64,000 nt of DNA from Mycoplasma zalophidermidis (GCF_018913985.1 NZ_JAHMHK010000001.1:186001-250000), one strand, 5' to 3'; counted from the stretch's first letter, positions 21,909 to 31,862 are shown. Made by a program: numbers and translations. Notes: generated from the letters alone by a model not told the origin.

Positions 21909-22104
21909 TTTTACCTACCTTAAAAGACTTAATTACTTTACATCTTTCTACTTCAATTATAGTCCATTTACCTTCACTTTTAAGTGTTTCGACTTTATCA
22001 ACCACCACGTCTCAATCAATCGACGCACCAAGCGCTTTAGAATATGAACCTTTTCTACCTCTTATTCGGTAAAAACTTCCTTTCGTATATTTATTAGTTA
22101 TCAT
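21892..22104 (-). CDS. Small basic ICE protein
   Basis: 70 residues, Lys-rich, no membrane segment. One UGA is read as Trp. Its end overlaps the start of the lipoprotein gene by 17 nt and its start overlaps the preceding gene's end by 11 nt, which supports it as a real member of the operon. Function unknown. Confidence 0.7.
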
Positions 22105-22393
22105 TTTCTGTTTTGCCTAATTTGCTCCACAAACTGGCTAAAATAATATATTTGCTCTTTATACCGTTATGTCTCAAATCTAAATCAACTTCTTTTTTAA
22201 AGTTTTTATCTTCTTCCATCTTAATGAAGAAGTCATCAAATTGATTTAAAATCTTTTTCGCTTCATTTAGTTTTTCTTCCATATATTTACCACCCTTGTT
22301 TTTATTCATCTGTTTTTTGATTGCGTTTTCATAGGCATTCTTGCCTTTCTTTTCCAAGTATTCTTGTTTAATTTTTAAAATATCTTTTGTCAT
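22094..22393 (-). CDS. Small charged ICE protein
   Basis: 99 residues, mostly Lys and Glu, predicted helical. The ATG at 22391-22393 (MTKDILK) is preceded by AAGAAAGG and is preferred over an upstream in-frame ATG at 22414, which overlaps the preceding stop codon. No family recognised. Confidence 0.75.
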   Translation of the reverse strand: MTKDILKIKQEYLEKKGKNAYENAIKKQMNKNKGGKYMEEKLNEAKKILNQFDDFFIKMEEDKNFKKEVDLDLRHNGIKSKYIILASLWSKLGKTENDN

Positions 22394-22413
22394 TATTTTC
22401 CTTTCTTTTATCA

Positions 22414-23814
22414 TTAAAGTTTTAATGATTTAGTTTGTTCTAATTCCAATAATGAAGCAAGTTCTCTATTACTTATTTCATTTAAATATTTGTCCGCAAC
22501 ATCACGTAATTTACCAACCGACTTTACGCTATTTAAATAAGCATCAAGTTCAACATATTCATTTTTATTAATATCTAATATATCTTCAACTAATCGAATG
22601 TATTTGCTATCTAAACCGTATTCTTTAACATCTTCATCAACAATTTCTAATAGGTCATGACCTATGTAAATTTCGTTATATTCTAAATATTCATCAAATC
22701 CAGGCAATGCACTAGGTCTATTTAAATTAATTTCCATCAACTCATTTAGTTTTTCCAAATCATCAATATTGTTATTTGTGCTTATTAAGTCAAATATTTT
22801 TTTGTTAATATCATCATTACCGTTTTTCATATTTTCATTGATGTTTTCAATTAAAGTTTTATATGCTCTACGTTCTTCATCTGAATTTAATGAACCCATA
22901 ATTTCATTAAATTGATTAACAACATCTTCATCACTATCCCACTCATGTGCATATTGTGTCATATAAGATATATTTTCATAATCTAGCGGTTCAATTAGAA
23001 CTTTACTGAGATTAATTTTTAACCGGTCATGTTCCATATTTATAATATATTCATCAACTATTTCTTTAAGATTTTCAGGTTTGTTATTTGGGTCTAAATT
23101 TCATATTTCATTATTTTTCAAATATTCAGCAATTCAGTCAATATTCTCAACTTTATCATTTAACATTGTCCACATAAAATTGTTTATTTCGTCTAAATCA
23201 TTAATCGTTTTAGCCACATCTATTAATTTGTATCCTAATTTTTCATTATCTTCGTTTTCCAATAGATTATTAAATTCAATCACGGATAATTTATAATCAA
23301 TTTTTTCCTGAATAGATTCTAGTTTATCAATGTTAATGTTGAAATCTTTCACATAATTATCATCATATTGTGCTATTGTTTCGATTTGTCTTCAACGTAA
23401 ATGTTGGTTTTGTAATTCTTTACGTCTAGTGCGATATTCATCATATGCAAAGTGCTGAAACATTTCTAAGTTAACATAGCCATCTTCATCAATTGTTAGC
23501 AGGCTGTATGGCGTATCGCTGACTTTTTCCGAAAAGTCATTAATAAATCATCAAAGTTCAATCGCACTACAATTATTAGTATCAATCTTTTCTATAAATT
23601 CATCTTTTTCACCATCATCAGTATAAGTTCATTTAAAACTATAAATGTTAGGATATTCACTTGCATAATATTCTTCATCATAATTGTTTGTAGTGAATAA
23701 TAGTTCATAGTTATATTTATCATTTGCGAAATCAAAGAATGCTTCGCAATCTTGTTCGTTATCAAAATCTAATAGTCTTTCAGAATTTTTGTTTTTATTA
23801 ATGTTAATCATCAT
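22414..23814 (-). CDS. Large acidic ICE protein of unknown function
   Basis: 466 residues, strikingly rich in Asp, Glu and Asn and poor in basic residues; no signal peptide or membrane segment. Two adjacent start codons (23814 and 23811) follow AGGAG; the second has the better spacing. Repeated use of DEDxxxY-like acidic helices (for example DNEQDCEAFFDFAND, HEWDSDEDVVNQF) would fit a DNA-mimic such as an antirestriction protein. I see no clear ArdA signature, so that is a guess. Several UGA-Trp codons. Confidence 0.8.
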
Positions 23815-23826
23815 TATCTCCTTTAT

Positions 23827-24213
23827 TTATCTTGTTTGCATTTCGTCTAATGTTGACTCTAAAAGTTCATCTATTTCTTTAAGATGTTTTTTATACTCTT
23901 TCATATATTTAACAACTACTTCCATATCAACTTCCTTAGAGTCAATAGTTTCATACTGTTGAGTGTCTGGATTTTTTTGTTGTTTAAATAAAGTAATCTT
24001 AAAACCATCTCAATATTTCAAAGTTCAATCACCGTTTTTCTTTTTATTTGCTAGTTTTTTAGGAAAGAAAAACTTGTATTCTTCTCATTTCAATTGCGGG
24101 CCATCATAGTATTCATTTGACATATTTTGTAAAACCACCAAGACAGATGTATCAAGTTCAACTTTCACACTATCTAGAACATTAATGTTTTTTGTGATTA
24201 TTGTTTTTTTCAT
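23827..24213 (-). CDS. ICE protein of unknown function
   Basis: 128 residues, soluble. Three UGA codons read as Trp break it up under the standard code. Start ATG at 24211-24213 follows AAAGAGG, 12 nt after the traG stop. The stop is 12 nt before the start of the acidic protein gene. No recognised motif. Confidence 0.75.
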
Positions 24214-24225
24214 ATAGTTTCCTCT

Positions 24226-26250
24226 TTATTTTGTTTTGGAAGATTTATTATCTTTTGAGAATTTAGTCTTTCTAAATCTTTCTAATGTTTGGTTAATTGG
24301 TTGGGATTTCGAGTCTATAGATAAAGCATCTTTTTTATCTGGTTTAGGTTCAACCTCAATGTTTTTTGGTCCTAAACTAATCGTTTTAGTTATTCCAGAG
24401 TTCGATGATGGTAGAGAATTTGTTCCAGAAACATCTGCTTCATAATTAATTGGTTTAAGTTTAAGAAAGTCAAAAGCCTTATCATGATTTCGCACCTCTT
24501 GAGGTTCTCTATGTCGATACGATTTATCAATATTTGTATAATCAAAAGCAAAAAGAGGTTTTATTAAAATTGGTTTATACCCACCTGATAAAATCAAAGC
24601 ATCCTTTTTCGATTTAAATTTCAATTGACTAACAGACATAGTCTTTTCGCTTTGTACTGACCTTGTTGTTGACGTTCCCTTATCGCTTGAAGTGGTAGAA
24701 GTTCTTTCCACTTTACTCTCACCCATCATTTCACTAATATCTCTTAAAGTTTCTTGGTTATTAGTTTCTAAAAATACCGTTAATCTTGCTTGCGATTTAA
24801 TTAATTTATTTTCATTAGCACCGGTATTGTATTTGTCAAGTTGTGTGTAATCTTGTAATGTTAAAGCAAAAAAGATTTTACGAGAACGTGAAATTGACAT
24901 TCAATCTGCTATGTTTTTTAAATTTTGAATTGAAGCAAACTCTTCCAAAATAAATAGCAATGTTCGTTCAAGCCTTAAATCCTTATTTTCATTTGCTTTT
25001 GAAATTGCTTGTTCATAAATTTGACTAATTAGAATTGGAATCAAAAATGAATTAGCCTTCTTATGGTCTGGAAACTTGATAAATATCGCAAAAGGTTTAT
25101 TGTTATTAAACATATCGATAAAATCAACATTATTCCCAGAAGTTATTTTTTGAATAATTGGACTTGTCTTAAATAAACCAAGAGCGTTTTGAGCATTTGT
25201 TAGAAAACCGGATAATGTTTCAGGCGTTGTGTTTGCCAAAGCCTCCATTTCGGTATAAATATCATTTCAGAGTTTATTTATATTACTGTTTTGTTTAATT
25301 TCCTTACGCCACAACCCTTTTGTAAACATATCGATATTTAAAAATGTGTAAGTATTTTCAAGAGTAAAGTAATCAAGTTTGAATTCAGAATTTATAACTG
25401 AATAAAAGGCCATAAATTTAATCACTAATTTGATGCAATTTTTAGCCTGCGAAACTCATATAGAATTCTTTTCATCGCCATAAGGTAAGTTTTCAACTAT
25501 TTCATTAATACGATTTATTGCATCATAATAATCATTAATCACTAATTCTCTATCACGGTGTAAACAATCTCAAACTGTTTTTAACGGGTTTCAATAGACG
25601 CTATTATACATATCATCAAAGTCAAAAAGTTTAATATCATAGCCATTTTCTTTTAATATTCCACCAGTAGCTTGCAATAATTCGCCCTTAGGGTCGGTTA
25701 TTACAAGGTTTGGTTTTTTGTTTTCGGGCAAACTAGCATTTCTTCTGATATTTTCAAATAATATTCTTCAGGTCTTTCCGGAACCGGCAATTCCAAGCAA
25801 TATCATATGAGCGTCGGTATGATTAACTAATGTTCCGTGTTTTTTGATATGTCCTATTACAAAACCAACCTCATCATCATTAGCAAATTCCTTTTTAAGT
25901 TTTTTTAGCGAACCTTGATGCGTATTTTCATTTCATAAATACGCTGATGTTTCGCTACCTTTCATTTGCTTTTGAAATGCTTTTAGTCAATCATGGTATT
26001 TTATTCAAACCAAAACCACTAAACTAACAACTAAAATAACTAAAATAAAGATTCAACCATTATCTCTGCTATAAAAAGACATAACATCCTTTAATAAATT
26101 CCGCCTATGATTAAATCAGTCTTGAATTATTTGATATTTAAAGTAATATATTTGACCAAATATTCCTAATACAAAAAACAATGCAATTGGCACAATAACC
26201 AAACTAAATATATATTTACAGATATTAAATAATTTTTTATGTTTCTTCAT
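24226..26250 (-). CDS. traG: TraG/VirD4-type coupling protein
   Basis: 674 residues. Two N-terminal membrane segments (around FSLVIVPIALFFVLGIFGQI and WIFILVILVVSLVVLVWI) anchor a cytoplasmic ATPase with Walker A GIAGSGKTWR near residue 150, followed by NLVITDPKGELL, and Walker B LFILEEFASI near residue 437. DPKGE and EEFASI are characteristic of TraG/VirD4 coupling proteins, which bring the relaxase-DNA complex to the channel. It starts inside the end of the preceding small gene and is part of the relaxase operon. It looks intact. Confidence 0.92.
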
Positions 26251-26560
26251 TAACAAACTCCCACTTTTGAACCGCATATTGTTGTATATCTATTGTCTTT
26301 TTTAAGAATAACTGCTGAAAATATAAAGCTAGTTTTAGACCATATTTAACGTCATCAACAAGTAAGGAAATAATTGTTCTTTTAGACTGCTTGACAATTC
26401 TTAACTTGATAAACTCAAATGAATTTTTTTCGCAGACAAGTTCAATTTGATTTTTAATTATGTTTTCGTTATTATTTAAAAAATTAGGGTCTTTAACTTT
26501 AATATTTACTCAAACTCCAGTTTCGTTTGTTTTGATGAATTTTTTATGTGAATTCGACAT
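26237..26560 (-). CDS. Small ICE protein between relaxase and coupling protein
   Basis: 107 residues, soluble, mixed alpha/beta composition. Start ATG at 26558-26560 follows AGGAGA, 8 nt after the relaxase stop, and its end overlaps the traG start by 14 nt. The position suggests a relaxosome accessory or coupling partner; no family recognised. Confidence 0.8.
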
Positions 26561-26568
26561 ATTCTCTC

Positions 26569-27843
26569 CTATTGCTTAAGCACATTCTTTTGATATGTTT
26601 TTAAAGCAGCAATCTTATTTTTAAAATGAATTCCGTTTGCTTCTCATTCTCATTTTTTCATTATTCAACTCCAATTAATTTTCTGACTAGACAAGTTGTT
26701 TTGCTTGTAATCAGAATAATGATTCAAACTCTCATAATCATAGTAACTTTCGTTTTGTAAAACCAATTGAATGTTTTTTTCATCTAGACACAACTTAATA
26801 ATTGCATTGCCAAGCTGTTTTTCAAATTCATCGTTTTCTTTATTTAGAAAATCATTTTTTAACTTGCTATTAAAATCATTTTCCATTGATTGAATTTTTA
26901 ATTCATTAAGTTCATTAGTATATTCACTATATTGATTTGCTAATTCTTCATTATTATTCAACATATAGTCAAATATCTTTCAAATAGATTTTTTTGAATC
27001 ATCGGTTGCTCTTACGTATGATTTGTTTTTAGCATTTTTGAACTGATTCTGAATATTCAATACATGACTTGTTAATTCTTGGTCGCTAAAAACAGCTTCT
27101 AATTTCGCGAGTGCTTTAATATGTTTACGCTTGTCCCAAACAAGCGACTTAATCTCATTAAGATTCCGATATTCACGATTAAATGTAATTTCATTTGTCA
27201 TAACCTTATTAAAATTCTCAAGGGTTTGCTTATTAATAAATCCTGTTGTTTTATAAAATAACTCTCCATTTGCTCCGAGTCTGCGAGGGGACTTTTCTCA
27301 AAAACTTAAATGAATATGAGGAAACTCTGTATTTGCATGAATCACTCAATGACCGGTTATGTTATCGGGATTTAATTGGTTACTTTTTAAAAGTTTTGTT
27401 AAATTTTTAGATAATAATTCATTCCACTCAAATTTATCGACACAAAAATTTTCAACTCCAAAATCCCCAGGATTAATTATCATTTCTCAAATAACTTGTT
27501 TTTCATCAAGTTTATTTAATATTTTTTGTTCTTCATCTAAATTAATATCTCTAGCATCGCCAAATAATCTATAAACCCCACTTTTAGAGCTTTTAACCTT
27601 CTCTGAAGTTTTGCTATTAAGCCAACTTTTGAAGCTTTGCCTACTAGAATTAAATTCCATTTCTAAATCACTCCGCACTTTATTATCATCTTGAATATAA
27701 ACAGCTCCTTTACGGGAAATATATTGTAAATGTCTACCGGATTTATAAAATCTATAGTCATGGGGTTCTAATTGGCCTTTTTGCTGTTTCTTTTTAACAC
27801 CATTTTTAGCAAACTGAATATTTGTATAAATGCTATTTACCAT
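26569..27843 (-). CDS. HUH relaxase (MobL-like)
   Basis: 424 residues. The motif GHWVIHANTEFPHIHLSF near residue 165-180 is the metal-binding HUH triad (H…HIH) of relaxases. It follows an N-terminal domain with SGRHLQYISRKGAVY near residue 40, whose Tyr are candidates for the nicking residue, and a GDARDI/NPGDFG region. This arrangement resembles the MobL group of Gram-positive elements. The C-terminal half is helical and charged. The ribosome binding site AGGAGGTGA is the strongest in the ICE. Placed next to a hairpin-rich non-coding region and traG, it should nick oriT and pilot the strand. Confidence 0.75.
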
Positions 27844-28155
27844 TTCACCTCCTAACTAACTAATTAATAACAATTTACATAGTTATTTAAATAAAACTTT
27901 AAATAGATATTTATATATCTATCTCTAATCACATGTAATAACGTATATATATTTCCTTAACGTTTATTTATGTTGATAATTTCGGACTCTTAAATTTACT
28001 TCATTTGGAATTGCGACCATTTTTGCTAAAAACGCAACACCTAAAAATTTACTCGTATAAGTAAATTGAGGGTTTTACTTTGTTTGTAGCACCAAGGAAT
28101 CTGAATACTTGGCAAGCACTCACATTCCTTGGTGCAGTGCTAGAAACTAGTAAAG
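27844..28155. other. Gene-free region upstream of the relaxase gene
   Basis: About 310 bp without a coding frame. It holds the oriT-like inverted repeat at 28089-28135, a second hairpin AATTTACT/AGTAAATT at 28046-28067 and AT-rich tracts; it is the largest non-coding block in the middle of the ICE and borders the relaxase gene. Confidence 0.7.
28089..28135. other. Candidate origin of transfer (inverted repeat)
   Basis: Perfect 12-bp arms GCACCAAGGAAT and ATTCCTTGGTGC separated by 23 bp, about 250 bp upstream of the relaxase gene. Size and position fit an oriT, where the relaxase binds an inverted repeat beside the nick. It has no T-run and no gene upstream to terminate apart from the winged-helix gene, whose stop is only 21 nt away, so a terminator role is less likely. 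Confidence 0.45.
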
Positions 28156-28962
28156 CTAAAAGATATTTAGTAAAAGAAATCTTTCGCTTTTAAATTCAAA
28201 TCGAAATTTTCCATTTGAATCAAAATAATAATTCTTTCCATTTTCAAATCATTTTCAAGATTTTATGGTTCTAAAAACTTTATTCATTTTTTGTCCAAAT
28301 AAAGAAACAAGTTTTTTTAAACATGTGAACACAAAGACTCTACTTCAATTTGAAAAATAATTGTTTTGCAGAAGAATTTTTTTACCGCAACCACAAGCGC
28401 TAGTAAAGCAATTGTGGTACGAACAAATATTTTCCTTTTTGGCTAGTTTTTCTTTCTTAGCTTTTCAACTTAAAATATTAAACATTTCAAGATAGTTAAA
28501 CCCAAATAAAAGAAAAATCATTCATCTTTTTTTACCTGAAAAAATAATTTGATTTTGCCCTCTTTCTTCAAGACTTTTTTTGTTAACTTTTATCATCTGA
28601 TTTTGATAAGAAATTAACCCCATTTTTTCAAGTATATTTACTGATTCATATATGCTAGTTTTTTTAAAACCAAATTTATATAGTTCGTTAATGCTAAATG
28701 GTTTTTTTCTAGCGCCTAAAGTAATTAATATTGCTAGTATTTCTAATGCAACTTTTTTACCTTTTAGTCCCTCAACAACTTTATACGACAGTTTGAGTTT
28801 TGACTTTAAAATTACTTTTAGACCAAGCTGATTTAATTTATCGTATTTCTTCATACAATAAAGTTTTTTAAATTTTTGTTCTAATTCAAATAATTTTAAT
28901 TCTGAGTTTGTTAAACTTAAGATAAATTCATTTTCAATTTTGACGTCTGTATATTTACTCAT
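28156..28962 (-). CDS. Winged-helix DNA-binding protein with Cys-rich middle segment
   Basis: 268 residues when UGA is read as Trp; under the standard code it splits into two. Residues 70-140 form a winged-helix/MarR-like domain (ILITLGARKKPFSINELY…IYESVNILEKMGLISY). After GQNQIIFSGKKRW comes a segment with four Cys (CSYHNCFTSACGCG), possibly metal-binding, then a basic, aromatic C-terminus. The ATG at 28960-28962 follows AAAGGAAA. It is the first gene at the right ICE end and its promoter carries an inverted repeat, so it may regulate the ICE or act in replication or transfer initiation. Confidence 0.75.
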
Positions 28963-28984
28963 TTTTTTCCTTTCTTTTGTTTTA

Positions 28985-29013
28985 GTGTCGAAAATTATGT
29001 ATAATACAGACAC
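28985..29013 (-). promoter_or_regulatory. Promoter with operator-like inverted repeat at the right ICE end
   Basis: GTGTC (28985-28989) and GACAC (29009-29013) flank a minus-strand -10 region ATTATACATAAT. The winged-helix protein encoded just downstream is the obvious candidate to bind it. The half-site GACACC also resembles the TGACACC heptamers near the left end. Confidence 0.5.
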
Positions 29014-29107
29014 CAAAACATTATTTTTGTTTGAGTCGACAAGCAGTCGGCTCTTTTTTTATCTATTTAACAAAAGATATAAAAAACGCAAGCTTTCGCC
29101 TGCGTGC

Positions 29108-29132
29108 TAACACACCTATTTTTTACACATCC
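29108..29132 (-). repeat. Right terminal inverted repeat of the ICE
   Basis: Reads TAACACAC ... TTTTACACATCC on the plus strand; its complement matches the left repeat at 19 of 25 positions. A small CGCA/TGCG hairpin lies just inside, echoed by CAAGCGCAAGCG just inside the left end. Confidence 0.8.
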
Positions 29133-29140
29133 TTAAATTT
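29133..29140. repeat. Right target-site duplication of the ICE
   Basis: TTAAATTT, identical to 6309-6316. Confidence 0.8.
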
Positions 29141-29226
29141 CAAAAAAATTAAAAAAAGCAGTTTTTTATACTGATAAATAAAGTTTTTATATTAAAATAA
29201 CGATATAAATTTAGAAAGGAATTAAT

Positions 29227-29541
29227 ATGTTATACGAAATTACAGAACAAGAATATTTAGAAAATATTCAAGGTAAACACGAAAAACCTTACATTTTAGT
29301 TTTTCACGCGGTATGATGCCCACCATGTAGAAATTTTAAATTTTCATTAGAAGAATTAGCTAAAAATGATGGTGTTGATGTATATCGTGTTGATGTAGAT
29401 GCTAATAAACAACTTTCTCAAGAGTTCGCTGTTAGAAATTTACCAACTTGATTTGTTTTCAACAAAAATGAAGTTGTAGAGCACGTTACAGGATACCACA
29501 CATACGAAGAATTAGCTAACATTGTTAAAAAATACTTATAG
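29227..29541 (+). CDS. trxA: Thioredoxin
   Basis: A 104-residue thioredoxin, the cytoplasmic dithiol reductant used by ribonucleotide reductase and peroxidases. The active site reads WCPPC (the common form is WCGPC), with Trp encoded by UGA, and the cis-Pro loop NLPTWFVF follows. Start ATG follows AGAAAGGA. It is the first chromosomal gene after the right ICE end, about 90 bp away, with its own upstream region. Confidence 0.93.
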
Positions 29542-29575
29542 AAATCGAGACAATATCGTACTCGATTTTTTATTT
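29542..29575 (+). terminator. trxA terminator
   Basis: ATCGAG/CTCGAT stem with T-rich tail immediately after the stop codon. Confidence 0.75.
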
Positions 29576-29637
29576 TTCAAATATGTATTTTGTTTATTAT
29601 GACAAAAATACTGCCTAATTGTTATAATTTCACTACT

Positions 29638-30081
29638 ATGAAAATTATAAGCGATAACAGAAAAGGACTACACGGTAACACGATACACGAAAAATATGAG
29701 GCTGGAATGGTCTTACAAGGTTGAGAAGTGAAATCAGCTCGAGCCGGAACTGTACAATTGACAAATTCATATTGTTTTTTCAAAAACAATGAACTTTATT
29801 TAAGTAATGCCACTTTTAAACAATTTATGTTAGTTAAATGTGATGAAACGCAAGATCGAAAATTGTTAATGCACCGTAATGAATTACTTAGACTTCAAAA
29901 CAAAAAAGAAAGAATGGGTAATGCAACAATAATACCGACAAAAATCTATTTTAATAATCAATCAAGAATAAAAATTGAAATTGCTTTGGTAACAGGAATG
30001 AATAAAGCCGATAAGAGAGAAGCTATCAAAAAAAGAGATAACGATCGCTATCTTCAAAAAGTTCTTAAAAATTTTAAATAA
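29638..30081 (+). CDS. smpB: SsrA-binding protein SmpB
   Basis: 147-residue partner of tmRNA in rescue of stalled ribosomes. Conserved blocks: ISDNRKGLHGNTIHEKYEAG, GWEVKSARAGTVQL (Trp by UGA), NSYCFFKNNELYL, RKLLMHRNEL, and the basic tail KADKREAIKKRDNDR. A TATAAT box at 29623-29628 ends 9 nt before the ATG with no Shine-Dalgarno, so the mRNA is probably leaderless or nearly so. Confidence 0.95.
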
Positions 30082-30083
30082 TA

Positions 30084-30110
30084 AAAATGCCCGTTGGGCA
30101 TTTTATTTTT
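30084..30110. terminator. Bidirectional terminator between smpB and the LacI-type gene
   Basis: Nine-bp stem AAAATGCCC/GGGCATTTT with 3-nt loop and T-runs on both strands; it overlaps the 3' end of the convergent regulator gene. Confidence 0.85.
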
Positions 30111-31083
30111 GTGTAATAATCATTGGTTTGAATAAATTTGTTATTGTGTCACCTTGGGTAAAGGTGTCATTGAATTTAGCCATTTCGGTGTCAAATATCA
30201 TTTTTTCTATTTGTTCGCCTATTTTGCGGTAATCAATAAAAATTTTAGTTTTATATTTTTTTTGAGTGTCATAAATAGATTGAAAACCAATGTCCGTTAA
30301 TCTTAGTTGGTTGTCGTTAGAAGACACCAGGTTAATGAAAGTTTCATGTGTTGAACAAACAACATTTGAGTGTTTGTTATCAATTAGAAATTTTTGGAAT
30401 CTTTGTAATTCGTGTATTTTTTTATTTTCAACAAAATAACGTTCATATTGAATCTTCATTTTATCGCAGGCCTTCTGGAAGCCTGAAAATCTTAGTTCTC
30501 TTTGTCTTGGAGATAGCTTATTATCATCAGCATATATAACTTGTTGATTTGGTTCAATATAATCAGAAAACGTTTTTGTAACAGAATAAAAAGCATTTTC
30601 AACATCAACATCAACTCAATTAACGCCATCAATTTGTTCGCCGTATACGACCGTTATAGAGTCAAATACTTGTTCTCTGATAAATTTAATAATTTGTTCA
30701 TTTTCAGTTTTAGGTAAAAAGAAAACAATCGCGTTAGGTTTTCACGCCATACAATATTTAATAGTTTCGATATATTCCTCTTGTTCGGGAGCAGAGTGAG
30801 TAATGAATACTTTTTTATTACGTCTTTTTGCTCCTTGTTCAATACCATTCATGATATGGGTATATGAATTTTCATACCACTCAGGAACAATGATGAATAT
30901 CGAACGACTTCTTCCTTTTATCAGTCTCGCACCATTGTTTGGGTAATAACCATGTTCTTTAACTACTTTATCAATTTTAGCTCTTGTTTTTTTACTTACG
31001 TAGCCACCATTATAATAGCGACTAACAGTACTAATAGAAACTTTTGCTAATTTTGATATATCTTTATATGAAAAACTTCTCAT
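30103..31083 (-). CDS. LacI family transcriptional regulator
   Basis: 326 residues. The N-terminal helix-turn-helix SYKDISKLAKVSISTVSRYYN and hinge YYPNNGARLIKGRS are typical of LacI/GalR. A periplasmic-binding-protein-like sensor domain follows. Mycoplasmas have few such regulators; the ligand and targets cannot be read here. Start ATG (31081-31083) lies exactly 6 nt after a perfect TATAAT (31090-31095) without ribosome binding site, predicting a leaderless mRNA. It is divergent to the SRP RNA. Confidence 0.9.
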
Positions 31084-31135
31084 ATTTAAATTATATAAAA
31101 TTTAAGGATATATTTTTTTAGTTTATAATAATTAA

Positions 31136-31213
31136 GTCAATGGAACAATAACCTTGTAACCTGGTCAGGGCGGGAACGCAGCAGCCACATCAAGAAGTGT
31201 TGTGTCTGTTGAC
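31136..31213 (+). ncRNA. ffs: Signal recognition particle RNA (small bacterial type)
   Basis: The conserved SRP core TGGTCAGG ... GGGAACGCAGCAGCC is present (31164-31191), and the ends GTCAA and TTGAC pair, giving an RNA of about 78 nt. It has the tetraloop and asymmetric loop sequences of the 4.5S RNA that binds Ffh. A T-run follows directly. Confidence 0.9.
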
Positions 31214-31266
31214 TTTTTGTATTGAATTACCAGTAGTTTTGGGAACATGTTTTTAAACGGATATTT

Positions 31267-31815
31267 TTAAATGTTATTTGAAACAAAGAGAATTGTCGTT
31301 TTTCCATATTGTTTGGTTTTCTGGATTAGCATTTTTTCTGGAATAACAATTCTATTAATATCATCAGTTTCTATGACTAAATAACCTAAATCATTTAAAA
31401 ATTTATTAGTTGAAATTAGTTCTAAGCATTGATTTAATAAATCGTATTCTTGATATGGAGGGTCTATAAAAATGAAATCAAAATTACGTCCTGTTTTTGT
31501 TTTTAAAAACTCTGTTGCACTCATTTTAAAGACTTCAGCATTATGTATTTTTAAATTATTCAAATTTGTATTTATTGTTTGTATAGCTTCTTTATTTATA
31601 TCAACAAAATATGCTTTCATTGCATTATTACTTAAAGATTCAATACCCATAGCACCACTGCCCGCAAATAAATCAAGAATTAAAGTGCCTTCTAATTCAA
31701 ATCTTAACGAATTAAAGATTGCTTCTCTAATACTATCTTTTGTTGGTCTAGTTAACTCTGTTTTCGGTTGTTGTATTAACAATCTGCGATATTTCCCCGA
31801 AATTATTCTTAACAT
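31267..31815 (-). CDS. rsmD: 16S rRNA (guanine966-N2)-methyltransferase
   Basis: 182 residues. The start LRIISGKYRR, TRPTKDSIREAIFNSL, the SAM-binding motif ILDLFAGSGAMGIESLS and the catalytic FIFIDPPY are all RsmD signatures. It methylates G966 of 16S rRNA during 30S assembly. Start ATG follows GAGGTGA. Divergent from def with about 47 bp between. Confidence 0.95.
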   Translation of the reverse strand: MLRIISGKYRRLLIQQPKTELTRPTKDSIREAIFNSLRFELEGTLILDLFAGSGAMGIESLSNNAMKAYFVDINKEAIQTINTNLNNLKIHNAEVFKMSATEFLKTKTGRNFDFIFIDPPYQEYDLLNQCLELISTNKFLNDLGYLVIETDDINRIVIPEKMLIQKTKQYGKTTILFVSNNI

Positions 31816-31862
31816 TTTTCACCTCATAAAATATTGTTTATTTATGGTATTATAATTAAACT

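Larger units (their letters stand above)
6317..29132. mobile_element. Mycoplasma integrative conjugative element (about 22.8 kb)
   Basis: All genes inside are on the minus strand. They include a UPF0236/ISLre2-type DDE transposase at one end, TraE/VirB4 and TraG/VirD4 ATPases, a VirB6-like membrane protein, a small VirB2-like protein, SSB, an HUH relaxase, lipoprotein and large surface protein genes. This is the gene set known for mycoplasma ICEs, which use a DDE transposase instead of a phage-type integrase. The ends are defined by 25-bp imperfect inverted repeats (19 of 25 identical) and an 8-bp direct repeat. The flanks, gyrB and trxA, are intact housekeeping genes with their own signals. 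One lipoprotein gene is frameshifted, otherwise the conjugation genes look intact. Confidence 0.9.

Noticed and set aside
22414-23814. Calling the acidic protein ArdA
   Set aside because: Acidity alone is not enough and I could not see the ArdA domain pattern.
28089-28135. Reading the 12-bp inverted repeat as the terminator of the winged-helix gene
   Set aside because: It has a 23-nt loop and no T-run on the minus strand after it, so termination is unlikely though not excluded.
28522-29016. Shorter winged-helix protein ending at 28522
   Set aside because: The apparent stop is UGA, read as Trp in this genome, and the frame continues to 28156 with good codon use; the start at 28962 has the ribosome binding site.
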